From: Candidula unifasciata
Lineage: Eukaryota; Mollusca; Gastropoda; Stylommatophora; Geomitridae
Length of the DNA: 64,000 bases
Assembly (NCBI GenBank): GCA_905116865.2
Contig: CAJHNH020008441.1
Coordinates: forward strand, 394,762 to 458,761
Direction of reading: 5' to 3'
Part shown: positions 60,601 to 62,590 of the stretch, piece by piece
Layout: every line of letters begins with the position of its first letter
How positions within the stretch are numbered: position 1 is the first letter of the stretch
The notes under the pieces: generated by a model
What the model saw: only the letters and a program-made list of their open reading frames with translations
What the model was told of the DNA's origin: nothing
The model's database searches: none
Translations under genes and position numbers: made by a program

Positions 60601-61689
60601 CGTAAGTCTGCCTACCTACCAATATCCCATGTCTATTTTATCATTGCATATCTCTGCCATTAGATATCTTTGGTTTTTACATTGTTTACATGTCTATAAA
60701 CTGTACCATTATTATTTTTTTTAACCTTACCAGACCGCTGGCCCGGTTTTCCGGGAATTTCTTAATGACAATATACCGCTAGTCCTAAATTGAAGCTTTT
60801 TTGCACAGTACAGCGAAAATATGCGTCACGGACTAAAAATAACCAAGGGGGTGTGCCCCTCAAACGGCAACATCTGGTGTTCACTTTGTGAAACAAAGTT
60901 GATCCTGATGAGCGGATTCGCACACAAAGGTAAAATATTGGCACTAGATTAAAGGTAAGCCTATTTTCTACAATGTCTCCAAGTTTCATCATTTTCTAGC
61001 CACTCGTTTGCATGTAACTAATATTTGTGTATATCATGTTGGTTTTTTTGCGGTAATGCCCAGGAGCTCAGGTTATAGGGACAGTTAGGTTCAGGGCCTC
61101 AGGTCTGGTAGGGTTAAACCTAATTGACTAAGATATTTTGACTGCCAGATAGGACGTGCTAAAATTATAATAATATTTTTTTTCAAATTCAGTGCAAGAG
61201 CAAAGCAAGTTCCATAAACATAAGTATGTAACTGGCTTGCCTGGCAACAGTCTGATGTTTTGTATATTAAATCAAGCTGATTGTTTTAGTTTCCATTTCT
61301 TTGTTTTCTATATTAAATCAAGCTGATTGTTTTATTTTCAATTTTTTTTTCTATATTAAATCAAGCTGAATGTTTTAGTTTCCAGTTCCTTGTTTTCTTT
61401 ATTAAATCAAGCTGATTGTTTTATTTTCCATTTCCTTTTCTTTAAAATATATATTAAATCTAGCTTTTTTTAAATTTTCCAACAGGTCTTTGAAGAAATT
61501 ACCACAAACAGTACTTCTGTTGTCAAGGCAACATTCATTTCCTATGAAAGAATAGGGTGTGCTCTCCCTTTCCTGGCAAGTTTCAACATTTCTGTGCGCA
61601 ACCTTGAAGCTATCAACAGTGTTCCTGTGACACGACTGGTGTATAACTCTCAGTGCTTCCAATGTAACAGCTCTACATGCATCATTAAG
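7230..61689 (+). CDS. Multi-module VWD/EGF (VWDE-like) secreted protein gene, 20 exons, partial at both ends
   Basis: This is a spliced gene assembled by eye from GT-AG boundaries, phase continuity and peptide similarity. The 20 exons total 3132 nt and read through 1044 codons without a stop. The predicted protein is Cys-rich, has many N-glycosylation sequons (NIT, NCT, NQT, NST) and no visible membrane segment, so it is probably extracellular. It contains EGF-like knots and one full VWD domain, followed by the start of a second module. VWD/EGF proteins are typically matrix, mucus or cell-surface adhesion proteins; the role here is inferred only at that level. The signal peptide, start and stop lie outside the window. 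An alternative name would be a generic VWD-domain protein. Exon-intron structure is well supported; the protein name is less certain. Confidence 0.85.
7418..8182. repeat. 54-bp minisatellite (about 14 units)
   Basis: The period is 54 bp: tacaatatgatacttgg, aatgttgtactttctcttc, tacaaccagcacacagtc. Early units are more diverged, and a 108-bp (two-unit) block is duplicated at about 7682-7897. The unit includes a pyrimidine tract plus CAACCAG that looks like a 3' splice site. It fills the intron between exons 1 and 2. Confidence 0.95.
8225..8405 (+). CDS. Exon 2: helical segment and first half of EGF-like knot
   Basis: The acceptor is tctctatttttcag and the donor is CAAG/gtatgc. The exon is 181 nt, phase 0 to 1. 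The peptide begins LSDDLSWAQSTLS and ends CFSQCSQHGTCKQ, where the Cys spacing starts an EGF-like domain completed by exon 3. Exon 18 is the paralogous exon (169 nt, same phases, peptide ends CLNDCSGRGKCSD). Confidence 0.87.
8406..10257. other. Intron 2-3 without minisatellite
   Basis: No exon or array is seen. At about 8509 is TTAACCCTTTCGCTGC, resembling a piggyBac-type end. At 9159-9222 is a weak tRNA-like stretch (TAGTGTAGTTGG...GCGTTCAACCCC). The rest, including a G-rich patch near 9480-9560, is unassigned. Confidence 0.4.
10258..10448 (+). CDS. Exon 3: second half of EGF-like knot plus start of beta-rich module
   Basis: The acceptor is gctcatttccag and the donor is AAG/gtatgt. The exon is 191 nt, phase 1 to 0. 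GTCVCTEGYGLADC completes the EGF-like pattern C-x-C-x4-G-x3-DC. A linker follows, then a Cys pair (GLCDITKSPC) and hydrophobic alternation. Exon 19 is the paralogue (194 nt, same phases, GVCVCDKTFAGVDC). Confidence 0.9.
10740..11158. repeat. 40-bp AT-rich minisatellite (about 10 units)
   Basis: The period is 40 bp with core catctgtttatgttaacac, acaatatatgtgtaacag. Units are diverged. It lies in the intron between exons 3 and 4. Confidence 0.9.
11266..11478 (+). CDS. Exon 4: beta-rich Cys module
   Basis: The acceptor is gctgtacccacag and the donor is ACA/gtaagt. The exon is 213 nt, phase 0 to 0. The peptide runs IVQNEVVDDGD to CHTCDSSGFCSLT; the closing C-x2-C-x5-C resembles the end of exon 20 (CFQCNSSTCIIK). 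The alternating polar/hydrophobic pattern suggests a beta sandwich such as an Ig- or IPT-like fold, which is inference. Confidence 0.87.
11505..12480. repeat. 42-bp minisatellite that drifts between two unit types
   Basis: From 11505 to about 11990 the 42-bp unit carries ggatccacaacttggggtaa. From about 12010 to 12300 the 42-bp unit carries ctctcccacacctgcaggct. The two types share register, length and the ATGTGRTAAAGTC part, and 12300-12480 holds diverged forms. This suggests one evolving array in the intron after exon 4. Confidence 0.9.
12520..13104. repeat. (TTG)n GCACATG compound minisatellite
   Basis: Runs of three to six TTG triplets alternate with TTGCACATG for 585 bp. All six frames are long and open because of triplet periodicity, giving spurious poly-Leu, poly-Gln, poly-Asn or Val-Ala-His products. 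The right edge abuts a LINE fragment. Confidence 0.95.
13105..14384 (-). mobile_element. LINE copy 2: rearranged EN-domain fragment with 3'-to-5' tandem junction
   Basis: Reading 14384 to 13105 on the - strand: the end of one element (PKNCMVVRCTIVNEG, related to 30789-30880); a region R (14193-14292); the start of an endonuclease ORF (MVDKFDELDPRRSYG); EN segments with MCGDFNTKGRL and DSALDLTLVSP; and finally LELKMGNQVVLQLDEDKG from the start of the RT part. Internal pieces and the whole RT and RNase H are missing and frames are broken. It is the same family as 30392-34971. Confidence 0.85.
14385..14871. other. Intron sequence before exon 5
   Basis: AT-rich, no array and no recognisable element. 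Nothing further can be supported. Confidence 0.4.
14872..14986 (+). CDS. Exon 5: short Cys-rich CYTYGQENP motif
   Basis: The exon is 115 nt, phase 0 to 1, with donor AAAG/gtgggt. The peptide has CFIDNECYTYGQENP, then VCDSYQSHDTW. This resembles the small module C-x-I-x2-x-CY-x2-G-x2-NP...C...W often found beside EGF and VWD domains in invertebrate proteins. The acceptor (tatgaaacaacag) has a poor pyrimidine tract, so the exact start is the least certain of the gene. The downstream intron is the longest of the window (8.4 kb). Confidence 0.78.
15702..21294. repeat. 57-bp minisatellite, 5.6 kb (roughly 95-100 units)
   Basis: The unit of 57 bp carries attaggaaacatactgtgag, gatgtcaacttagtgacttc and acctgacatttgtgtac. 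A frequent 47-bp variant lacks TTCACCTGAC, a deletion between two GAC repeats. Units with cctagagac and the 47-bp form dominate from about 19000. A block at 18996-19410 recurs about 938 bp later (19934-20350). The array is flanked by the perfect 13-bp direct repeat cacacacagtcaa (15689-15701 and 21295-21307). Confidence 0.97.
21585..22490. repeat. CA / CATA microsatellite tract
   Basis: About 0.9 kb of (CA)n, (CATA)n and mixed CACATA. The long open frames here (for example His-Thr repeats) are artefacts of the repeat. Confidence 0.97.
22535..23040. repeat. 68-bp minisatellite (about 7.5 units)
   Basis: The period is 68 bp: ctttgtgtgaatatttactg, tcttatttagtcttcctctg, tctaccctgctatgtagagg, taccttac. 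Each unit includes a long pyrimidine tract ending ...ctgctatgtag, strongly 3' splice-site-like. It lies about 380 bp before exon 6. Confidence 0.95.
23420..23655 (+). CDS. Exon 6: Ig-like extracellular segment
   Basis: The acceptor is atatatttacag and the donor is AAA/gtatgt. The exon is 236 nt, phase 1 to 0. The peptide starts DYPYFRGKPNVTTFYN and contains FLCKF and FYVEWVHNNEVL, a C...W spacing like an immunoglobulin-type or VWDE N-terminal domain. Three N-glycosylation sequons are visible (NVT, NST, NSS). The domain assignment is tentative. Confidence 0.87.
23722..24015. repeat. 98-bp tandem repeat (3 units)
   Basis: Starts ctgatgataataacaaaatc at 23722, 23820 and 23918, nearly identical. 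It begins about 65 bp after the exon 6 donor. Confidence 0.95.
24035..24780. repeat. 38-bp minisatellite with diverged flanks
   Basis: The core at about 24130-24520 has a 38-bp period (attgtattgttatgttctc, agttgattattatattccc, with ttgttatgttctcag resembling a 3' splice site). Both flanks contain degenerate attatattcccag-like units, indicating an older array with a recently homogenised centre. Confidence 0.9.
24800..26445. repeat. 58-bp minisatellite (about 28 units)
   Basis: The period is 58 bp: ctgcaggcatgctccacaca, ctggtctgtcctccatcagg, ggatgacatgatttattg. Units are highly homogeneous, with variants catccacaactcac, catactccac and attactgcagg interspersed. Confidence 0.97.
26490..28270. 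repeat. 52-bp minisatellite (about 34 units)
   Basis: The period is 52 bp: gtgagagctgttatggtaga, acactgatattcacattgtc, accttaaagaga. Central units are nearly identical; edge units (ggatgttg, ggaagttg) are diverged. The array ends about 55 bp before exon 7. Confidence 0.97.
28326..28418 (+). CDS. Exon 7: small Cys-containing exon
   Basis: A strong acceptor (tttttctcccccag) precedes a 93-nt, phase 0 to 0 exon with donor AAG/gtaaca. The peptide starts LFCRLTACFAKNC and ends NIFTADIK, with three cysteines and one NCT sequon. It continues the extracellular region between exons 6 and 8. The exon begins immediately downstream of the 52-bp minisatellite. Confidence 0.85.
28600..29050. repeat. CA-rich microsatellite tract
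   Basis: Mixed (CA)n with cacacagac, tacaggcagacacaaacac and catacacataat repeats in the intron between exons 7 and 8. Confidence 0.9.
29195..29400 (-). mobile_element. LINE 3'-end fragment with (AACT)n tail
   Basis: On the - strand GRPKETLHRTITRES and NRRTWKAMTSALCAIFG match the C-terminal end of LINE polyproteins. The element ends in aataactaactaactaact, a microsatellite-type 3' tail. Only about 200 bp remains (5' truncated). Confidence 0.65.
29401..29827. other. Intron sequence before exon 8
   Basis: AT-rich with a poly(A) run at about 29550-29566. No exon, array or recognisable element is seen. Confidence 0.4.
29828..30047 (+). CDS. Exon 8: beta-rich extracellular segment
   Basis: The acceptor is cttgttcacag and the donor is AAGA/gtaagt. 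The exon is 220 nt, phase 0 to 1. The peptide starts IMKKTVIITEGLAPGY and contains two Cys-flanked stretches (LLCNGDDLLDCHV, FTCPNSAREI). The GY(I/V)DVQSS pattern resembles the region before the VWD domain in VWDE-like proteins. The donor is followed at once by a CA tract and a CAT repeat. Confidence 0.87.
30087..30180. repeat. (CAT)n microsatellite
   Basis: About 90 bp of CAT/ATC triplets following a short CA run just after the exon 8 donor. Confidence 0.97.
30599..30640 (+). repeat. Poly(A) run inside LINE copy 1 3' region
   Basis: 42 nearly pure A residues on the + strand, between ctgccacggctt and gtggccgtgcc. The orientation is opposite to a tail of the - strand LINE, so it is a separate simple repeat or the remnant of a small insertion. 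Confidence 0.8.
30795..32519 (-). pseudogene. LINE copy 1 reverse transcriptase C-terminal half and RNase H
   Basis: A 574-codon open stretch. It opens with MGLPQGSPLSPVLFNVY, then MSYADDILVY (catalytic YADD), a thumb region (KYLGMTFDRCLSYKCHV, YGLGLLTVSKTQLERLD) and RNase H (IIIYTDGSVKRGS, TMEIAAASRALAW, IVSDSMNML, YTPGHAGVKGNDRADQLA) with D-E-D-H/D residues in place. The C-terminal tail after about residue 490 looks eroded. Confidence 0.92.
32535..33335 (-). pseudogene. LINE copy 1 reverse transcriptase, N-terminal half
   Basis: Contains DTAPGPDGIRYSDF, WLHSYLRPVPKPGKDH, YRIITLQNTVGKLMEKI, LGGYRPGRDTW and AAIDLEDAYNSVP; the first catalytic Asp lies in AIDLEDAYN. It ends at an in-frame TAA at 32535-32537, with the remainder of the RT continuing in the same frame beyond. 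Confidence 0.92.
33490..34548 (-). pseudogene. LINE copy 1 endonuclease region
   Basis: A 352-codon open stretch. After a basic N-terminus come the endonuclease motifs: LRILCSNCRSV, LQETRL, MCGDFNAKGRLW, DSALGLTLVSP and HGSDHLP, so the catalytic E, D/N and SDH residues are all retained. It is the nicking domain for target-primed reverse transcription. The frame breaks near 33490 and the protein continues in another frame towards the RT. Confidence 0.9.
35101..35273 (+). CDS. Exon 9: segment preceding the VWD domain
   Basis: The acceptor is gctttggtttgtag and the donor is GAG/gtgagc. The exon is 173 nt, phase 1 to 0. The peptide starts FEVCGVKYVQWPGP and ends FNESIGIQE. It lies only about 115 bp from the end of the full-length LINE inserted in the preceding intron. 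Confidence 0.87.
35480..37060. repeat. 27-bp / composite minisatellite with ~494-bp higher-order repeat
   Basis: The basic unit is ccatgtccaacaacagatct ctagtaa (27 bp). It is interspersed with a longer form containing ctattgatctcagacagtct gggccaacaactgatctc. A mixed block beginning near 35711 recurs at about 36205, an offset of about 494 bp. It lies in the intron between exons 9 and 10. Confidence 0.93.
37080..37640 (+). mobile_element. Degenerate LINE reverse transcriptase C-terminal relic
   Basis: Broken frames spell EIMSRLDMAKAMISQLN, YKSLVLS-like, KCYRH-like, EPLLAVMKHHKLA, FRHMVKHDSNVKTVL and KEWT-like pieces, the recognisable C-terminal region of a common LINE RT. Many stops are present and a G run (37450-37472) interrupts it. 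Confidence 0.7.
37930..38006 (+). CDS. Exon 10: start of VWD domain (NDPHMRTFDN)
   Basis: The acceptor is tctcaattacag and the donor is AACAG/gttagt. The exon is 77 nt, phase 0 to 2. CRSLNDPHMRTFDN is a clear VWD start signature; D and H of xDPHxxTFD are the usual conserved residues of strand A in VWD domains. This anchors the family assignment. Confidence 0.92.
38310..39495. repeat. 48-bp minisatellite with 192-bp higher-order repeat (about 25 units)
   Basis: The period is 48 bp: ctagcctagaaatatggaca, gtgacattgaagaatgtttg, tggaaaca. A four-unit block (192 bp) at about 38701-38892 is repeated at 38893-39084. Because 48 is divisible by three, a 291-codon - strand frame is open but is not considered a gene. 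Confidence 0.96.
39730..40025 (+). mobile_element. Degenerate LINE RT C-terminal relic
   Basis: The + strand reads TKTNLRKTNTCDMRCLRKAAN and later RGRPRRRWIDDIKELLHQH, hallmarks of a LINE RT C-terminus, with the middle part deleted. No tail or TSD could be placed. Confidence 0.7.
40205..40610. repeat. ~20-bp minisatellite
   Basis: Units of taacatttgacaacagacag with many variants (taatatttgacaactc, taacatgtgacaacag). It sits immediately upstream of exon 11. Confidence 0.9.
40635..40698 (+). CDS. Exon 11: VWD domain, second part
   Basis: The acceptor is ttattgacatcag and the donor is GAG/gtaggt. The exon is 64 nt, phase 2 to 0. The peptide RAYNIYQEGEFILLKH fits the VWD consensus (Y-x-F/Y-x-x-x-GE-x-x-LL). 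It lies just after the 20-bp minisatellite and 100 bp before the Tigger-like element. Confidence 0.9.
40800..42022 (-). mobile_element. Tigger-like (pogo superfamily) DNA transposon, internally deleted, intact TIRs and TA TSD
   Basis: Ends cagtggagcctcgcttaacg and (reverse complement) cagtagaacctcgcttaacg are matching terminal inverted repeats flanked by TA at 40798-40799 and 42023-42024. On the - strand 41793-41461 encodes LLPNTTPLLQPMDQQVISNF and TNLTLKEFWKNHF, the C-terminal half of a TIGD/DDE_1 transposase. Further C-terminal pieces (SDIEELVEEHSQELT) follow in another frame. The DNA-binding N-terminus is missing, so it is non-autonomous. Confidence 0.92.
42023..43156. other. Intron remainder before exon 12
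   Basis: No array is present. It contains the perfect 20-bp palindrome at 42549-42568 followed by ctttaaagagTTAA (42583-42586), a possible piggyBac-type end. Near 43030-43062 is tctcaatacct...catgtcccacttgcacaca, which matches the start of the 62-bp array at about 1937-1973. Confidence 0.45.
43157..43366 (+). CDS. Exon 12: VWD domain, central part
   Basis: The acceptor is gttaatccccag and the donor is AGG/gtaaga. The exon is 210 nt, phase 0 to 0. The peptide has KCNRNRAACNCAITI, then ILFDRCG and LEVQVFLNG, matching the Cys-rich centre of VWD domains. The 40-bp minisatellite starts within about 15 bp of the donor. Confidence 0.92.
43378..45270. repeat. 40-bp minisatellite (about 47 units) with abutting 3'ss/5'ss-like sequences
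   Basis: The period is 40 bp: gtaacatgcactgtctggta, cacagggcattgttccttag. Each junction reads gttccttag/gtaacatgc, an acceptor-like sequence directly followed by a GT donor-like one. The array begins within 15 bp of the exon 12 donor. Units from about 44830 form a distinct subtype (tgcattgactggtacactag, gcttgg). Confidence 0.97.
45572..45671 (+). CDS. Exon 13: VWD domain, strand before the GLCGNFNG turn
   Basis: The acceptor is atatttctgcag and the donor is ATGG/gtaaat. The exon is 100 nt, phase 0 to 1. The peptide VILPTGTEVKVVV and FLNVWVQSSAADFN matches the G-x-x-V-x-V...L-x-V-x-V-x-x-S/P pattern that precedes the GLCG turn. Confidence 0.9.
45795..46110. repeat. ~33-34-bp minisatellite
   Basis: Units of gagaactgaaagactacagt cccttgaggccta alternate with forms having ccattgaaatta; about nine units in the intron between exons 13 and 14. 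Confidence 0.88.
46280..46790 (+). mobile_element. Putative SINE-like repeat with TTTACTTTACTT tail
   Basis: The 3' part (ctggtgtaatgctgaccaca...gggatctttactttactttc) resembles a widespread molluscan short-repeat tail, recalled from general knowledge and not checked. An internal block, tagtggtcagtgatgct, is duplicated about 90 bp apart. No clear TSD was found. Confidence 0.4.
46990..47300 (+). mobile_element. Degenerate LINE C-terminal relic
   Basis: Broken frames give FGYIKHLV, VVPGKRHRG-like, and VGELARDP-SFRQS...MFCDGPST, fitting a LINE RT C-terminal tail ending in a GAT repeat (gatgatgatgat). It is immediately upstream of exon 14's acceptor. Confidence 0.5.
47328..47436 (+). CDS. Exon 14: VWD signature GLCGNFNG
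   Basis: The acceptor is actgtgtttttcag and the donor is TGGAG/gtattt. The exon is 109 nt, phase 1 to 2. It encodes GLCGNFNGIASDDL, the hallmark of VWD domains including the acidic residues that bind calcium in family members, followed by FSLSWR. All signature positions appear intact. Confidence 0.95.
47647..47819 (+). CDS. Exon 15: Cys-rich tail after VWD
   Basis: The acceptor is gtttatttgtag and the donor is CAAG/gttagc. The exon is 173 nt, phase 2 to 1. The peptide RVQTTESHFRGVC... continues YCKCSTDGQPRVC and LKVSLCLP, a Cys-dense stretch. The preceding intron is the shortest in the gene (210 bp) and carries no array. Confidence 0.88.
47820..48560. other. Intron 15-16 left part, with a LINE 3'-end relic
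   Basis: No exon is seen. 48415-48525 resembles 56165-56390 (ccatcacaag..gataa, tggatttaaatgaggaagag, ttgcacag), so it is a decayed copy of the same LINE 3' end. The rest is AT-rich and unassigned. Confidence 0.5.
48570..49060. repeat. ~30-bp minisatellite
   Basis: Units of gatagaatcctacatcaaca aacaataaca, strongly diverged. It sits directly upstream of exon 16. Confidence 0.9.
49104..49201 (+). CDS. Exon 16: end of the VWD-containing module
   Basis: The acceptor is gtgttttccccag and the donor is CCG/gtaact. The exon is 98 nt, phase 1 to 0. The peptide starts GKDVTANLVRSS and includes one Cys. It is the last exon before the module series restarts at exon 17. The following 5.9-kb intron is full of transposon debris. 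Confidence 0.85.
49330..51034. repeat. Short ~30-bp repeat split by LINE copy 3
   Basis: cattacagtctactggtaga caaacat-type units occur at 49330-49439 and again at 50893-51034, with the LINE between. They are the pre-insertion tandem array. Confidence 0.75.
49440..50892 (-). mobile_element. LINE copy 3: 5'-truncated RT/RNase H with (AAATC)n tail and 13-bp TSD
   Basis: The target-site duplication acattacagtcta lies at 49427-49439 and 50893-50905. The - strand encodes an RT thumb (KYLGITFDRSMSFKDHV, YGLGLLTISKSQMDKLE) and RNase H (LRMEVEAVTAAFHW, IVTDSESML, FSPENAGVLGNEQANRLAG). Frames are broken and the RNase H His is replaced (SPENAG instead of PGHAG). The 3' tail is caaatcaaatcaaatc. It is related to, but not the same family as, copy 1. 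Confidence 0.88.
51035..51917 (+). mobile_element. Mariner-like relic M1
   Basis: Starts caaggtccaacaattaagta; the 3' end carries the inverted match attagtctcattacttaa. Frames give LVYGNNCLSHAQIFRLYLRF, KVREQIQEDH and ACRFVPHSLSDDQK-like pieces of a mariner-type transposase, with many stops. It is a paralogue of M2 (58943-60091). Confidence 0.75.
51914..52600 (-). mobile_element. piggyBac-like dispersed repeat, copy 2
   Basis: Begins TTAActctttgagtcccaggg and aligns on the - strand with 455-1131. The TTAA at 51914-51917 lies inside the 3' terminal repeat of mariner relic M1 (tactTAA...), where the mariner end stops, so this repeat apparently inserted there. The far end is not defined. Confidence 0.6.
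52740..53005 (+). mobile_element. LINE RNase H relic on + strand
   Basis: Broken frames read TTSSMMMEVIAVTQGFLWL, DSMIMISGLNAG and FIPEHADVV, aligning with LINE copy 4 (TTSSMTMEVMAVTQAFAWL, DSMSMIRRVKAG, FIPGYAGVDG). It is heavily decayed and in the opposite orientation to its relatives nearby. Confidence 0.7.
53028..53350. repeat. 25-bp minisatellite (about 13 units)
   Basis: The unit is catccagatcactttgtggg cagta (25 bp), with gtacagga variants alternating. It abuts the RNase H relic on its left. Confidence 0.95.
53490..54045 (-). mobile_element. LINE copy 4: 5'-truncated RNase H end with (AACT)n-type tail
   Basis: The - strand encodes TTSSMTMEVMAVTQAFAWL, ILSDSMSMI, FIPGYAGVDGNEKADRLAG and ends GSEHLWTCQECNDDN before tail aactaactaattaactaa. 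The RNase H His is lost (GYAG instead of GHAG). Left flank ttgagcaggaact (53477-53489) and right flank ttgagcagaaact (54043-54055) are the likely 13-bp TSD, one mismatch, inside a 42-bp minisatellite unit. Confidence 0.85.
54045..54460. repeat. 42-bp minisatellite (about 10 units)
   Basis: The unit is gtgagcagctatggatgctg gtgggtatgttgagcaggaa ct. One diverged unit (ggtgctggtgggtaggttgagcaggaact) lies left of LINE copy 4 at about 53459-53489, so the LINE is inside the original array. Confidence 0.96.
54590..54990 (+). mobile_element. Degenerate LINE C-terminal relic
   Basis: Frames include NGSKSWTVE, RQWESC-like, EKQKVSQRECVGLSDTM and a HGMD end, which fit a decayed LINE RT C-terminus. The evidence is scattered, so confidence is low. 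Confidence 0.4.
55058..55213 (+). CDS. Exon 17: WPTASN module (second copy)
   Basis: The acceptor is attatttgacag and the donor is CAG/gtaaat. The exon is 156 nt, phase 0 to 0, the same length and phases as exon 1. The peptide starts TLRWPTASNWTLEKA and ends CVSDIQ. It marks the beginning of the next module of the repeated architecture. Confidence 0.9.
55225..55540. repeat. ~27-30-bp degenerate minisatellite
   Basis: Units of aactcttgtctgtcacaaaa agtagat, irregular length, starting directly after the exon 17 donor. Confidence 0.85.
55775..56170. repeat. 44-bp minisatellite (about 9 units)
   Basis: The unit is ttcatacaaagttgagtgca aagatgtacagaagtgtgtt gttg, almost identical in every copy. 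Confidence 0.96.
56165..56720 (-). mobile_element. Non-LTR retrotransposon 3' end with C2H2-like finger
   Basis: The - strand gives VDELCNSSSLKSKSLRKS, then CCPHCSRTFLVHIELISHLRNH, a C-x2-C...H-x4-H finger typical of the C-terminal end of some LINE proteins. Upstream sequence (56400-56720) is related but out of frame. A decayed copy lies at 48415-48525. Confidence 0.6.
56721..57175. other. Intron sequence before exon 18
   Basis: CA-rich, low-complexity stretches without a defined period; no exon or element recognised. Confidence 0.4.
57176..57344 (+). CDS. Exon 18: helical segment and first half of EGF-like knot (second copy)
   Basis: The acceptor is tatgtctatccctcag and the donor is GATG/gtaagc. 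The exon is 169 nt, phase 0 to 1. The peptide starts IMDDTSYALDALSN and ends CLNDCSGRGKCSD. It is paralogous to exon 2 (the C-x3-C-x4-GxC spacing is conserved). Confidence 0.9.
57400..57945. repeat. 42-bp minisatellite (about 13 units)
   Basis: The unit is gtatatgactagcatttagt agtgtccagtcttgcagtga aa. Edge units differ (catagaaaatatttg). Each has gtccagtcttgcag, a 3' splice-site-like string. Confidence 0.95.
58165..58918. repeat. 39-bp minisatellite (about 19 units)
   Basis: The unit is tatctggtggcacaccatgg tatgcaatactggtacctg. Since 39 is divisible by three, several frames stay open on both strands; these are not genes. Confidence 0.97.
58943..60091 (-). mobile_element. Mariner-like element M2 with TA target site and a nested insert
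   Basis: Ends caaggtccgacaattaagta and (reverse complement) caaggtcccacaattaggta are inverted repeats flanked by TA (58941-58942, 60092-60093). The - strand holds QVYGDNCLSEHQ, MADKSGVNRDTIHNILM and GKKKVACRFVPHSLSDV, transposase-like pieces with several stops. A 288-bp SINE-like insert occupies 59081-59368. Confidence 0.82.
59081..59368 (+). mobile_element. SINE-like insertion with (GAA)n tail, nested in M2
   Basis: Flanked by the perfect 11-bp duplication acaagcactag at 59070-59080 and 59369-59379. The body starts tcccccgtgtgggttccggg, includes gcatgtcgtaagagtcgact and ends gcgaagaagaagaagaag. The related mariner copy M1 has the uninterrupted site (ccagtgtttgttagatcatg in the opposite sense), confirming a discrete insertion. 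Confidence 0.88.
60094..60407. other. Intron sequence before exon 19
   Basis: Unique, AT-rich sequence with no element or exon recognised. Confidence 0.4.
60408..60601 (+). CDS. Exon 19: second half of EGF-like knot plus beta module start (second copy)
   Basis: The acceptor is atgtatctttgcag and the donor is TAC/gtaagt. The exon is 194 nt, phase 1 to 0. GVCVCDKTFAGVDC closes the EGF-like domain begun in exon 18. QFCDLDEEDCDTVTVVGG aligns with GLCDITKSPCKTVSIIGA of exon 3. Confidence 0.92.
60721..61117. mobile_element. piggyBac-type MITE, 397 bp, TTAA ends and 16-bp TIRs
   Basis: The left end TTAACCTTACCAGACC and right end GGTCTGGTAGGGTTAA are inverted repeats with one mismatch, including TTAA target sites on both sides. 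No transposase is encoded. It lies in the intron between exons 19 and 20. Confidence 0.88.
61245..61470. repeat. ~40-60-bp AT-rich tandem repeat (4-5 units)
   Basis: tatattaaatcaagctgatt gttttagtttccatttctttg-type units with length variation, ending just before the exon 20 acceptor. Confidence 0.88.
61486..61689 (+). CDS. Exon 20: beta-rich Cys module (second copy)
   Basis: The acceptor is aaattttccaacag and the donor is AAG/gtattt. The exon is 204 nt, phase 0 to 0. The peptide starts VFEEITTNSTSVV and ends CFQCNSSTCIIK, paralogous to exon 4. The counterpart of exon 5 is not seen before the right edge, so the gene continues beyond the window. Confidence 0.9.
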
Positions 61690-61834
61690 GTATTTTTTCC
61701 TTTAATATATGCATTGTGTAATATGTTAAATGTAAGTTAACTTTGTATGATTTTAAGACATGGTTTCAGATACATTAATCTGTATTTTTAGCTCAGTTTT
61801 CTCCAATGAACTACAAAACTTCAGCCAGTGATGA

Positions 61835-62190
61835 TAGACAGCACATCAGTCATCTTTCATTTACAGGAGAGGATGCTTGGTCCCACATGTTTCCCTCTTC
61901 TGGAGTCACAGCATCAGTCATCTGTCATTGACAGGAGAGGATGCTTGGTCCCACATGTTTCCCTCTTCTGGAGTCACAGCATCAGTCATCTGTCATTGAC
62001 AGGAGAGGATGCTTGGTCCCACATGTTTCCCTCTTCTGGAGTCACAGCATCAGTCATCTTTCATTGACAGAAGAGGATGCTTGGTCCCACATGTTTCCCT
62101 CTTCTGGAGTCACAGCATCAGCCATCTTTCATTGACAGGAGAGGATGCTTGGTCCCACATGTTTCCCTCTTCTGGAGTCACAGCAGTTTT
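61835..62190. repeat. 68-bp minisatellite (about 5 units)
   Basis: The unit is gagaggatgcttggtcccac atgtttccctcttctggagt cacagcatcagtcatctgtc attgacag. Each unit ends catctttcattgacag, followed by gagagg, like a 3' splice site. Confidence 0.96.
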
Positions 62191-62204
62191 TTTGCTGGCT
62201 TGAG

Positions 62205-62312
62205 AACCCGTTGCATACATATGTTGTGATTATAACCAGCTGACAACAGATGTTCAGACAACCCGTTGCATGCATATGTTGTGATTATAACCAGCTGACA
62301 AAAGATGTTAAG
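62205..62312. repeat. 56-bp tandem duplication
   Basis: aacccgttgcatacatatgt tgtgattataaccagctgac repeats once at an offset of about 56 bp. Confidence 0.9.
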
Positions 62313-62394
62313 AAAAGTAGAGATAGGCATGCTCTATGCAGAGAGGTAAGCATGGCTTCAGAAGTCCCTGGTAGCTAGCTTTCTTTAGATGTTT

Positions 62395-62590
62395 TCTCAA
62401 TATGATGCAAGAGTGTTGAGAAATGAACAGGCGGACAGACTGGCTGGTTCTGCACCGATAGGTGGGGAATTTGTGCATGACAAGCTAGATGTGGTCAGGG
62501 CTCTTGGGAAGCAAGTGAACAATGCATAGGCAGGAATAGATCTTTATGGTCTGGAGAGAATGGTACAGCTAAGAGGGAATCATGGCATGC
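62395..62590 (+). mobile_element. LINE RNase H fragment
   Basis: The + strand encodes ARVLRNEQADRLAGSAPIGGE and FVHDKLDVVRALGKQVN, the end of a LINE RNase H domain. It is truncated on both sides and abuts the 30-bp minisatellite. Confidence 0.75.
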
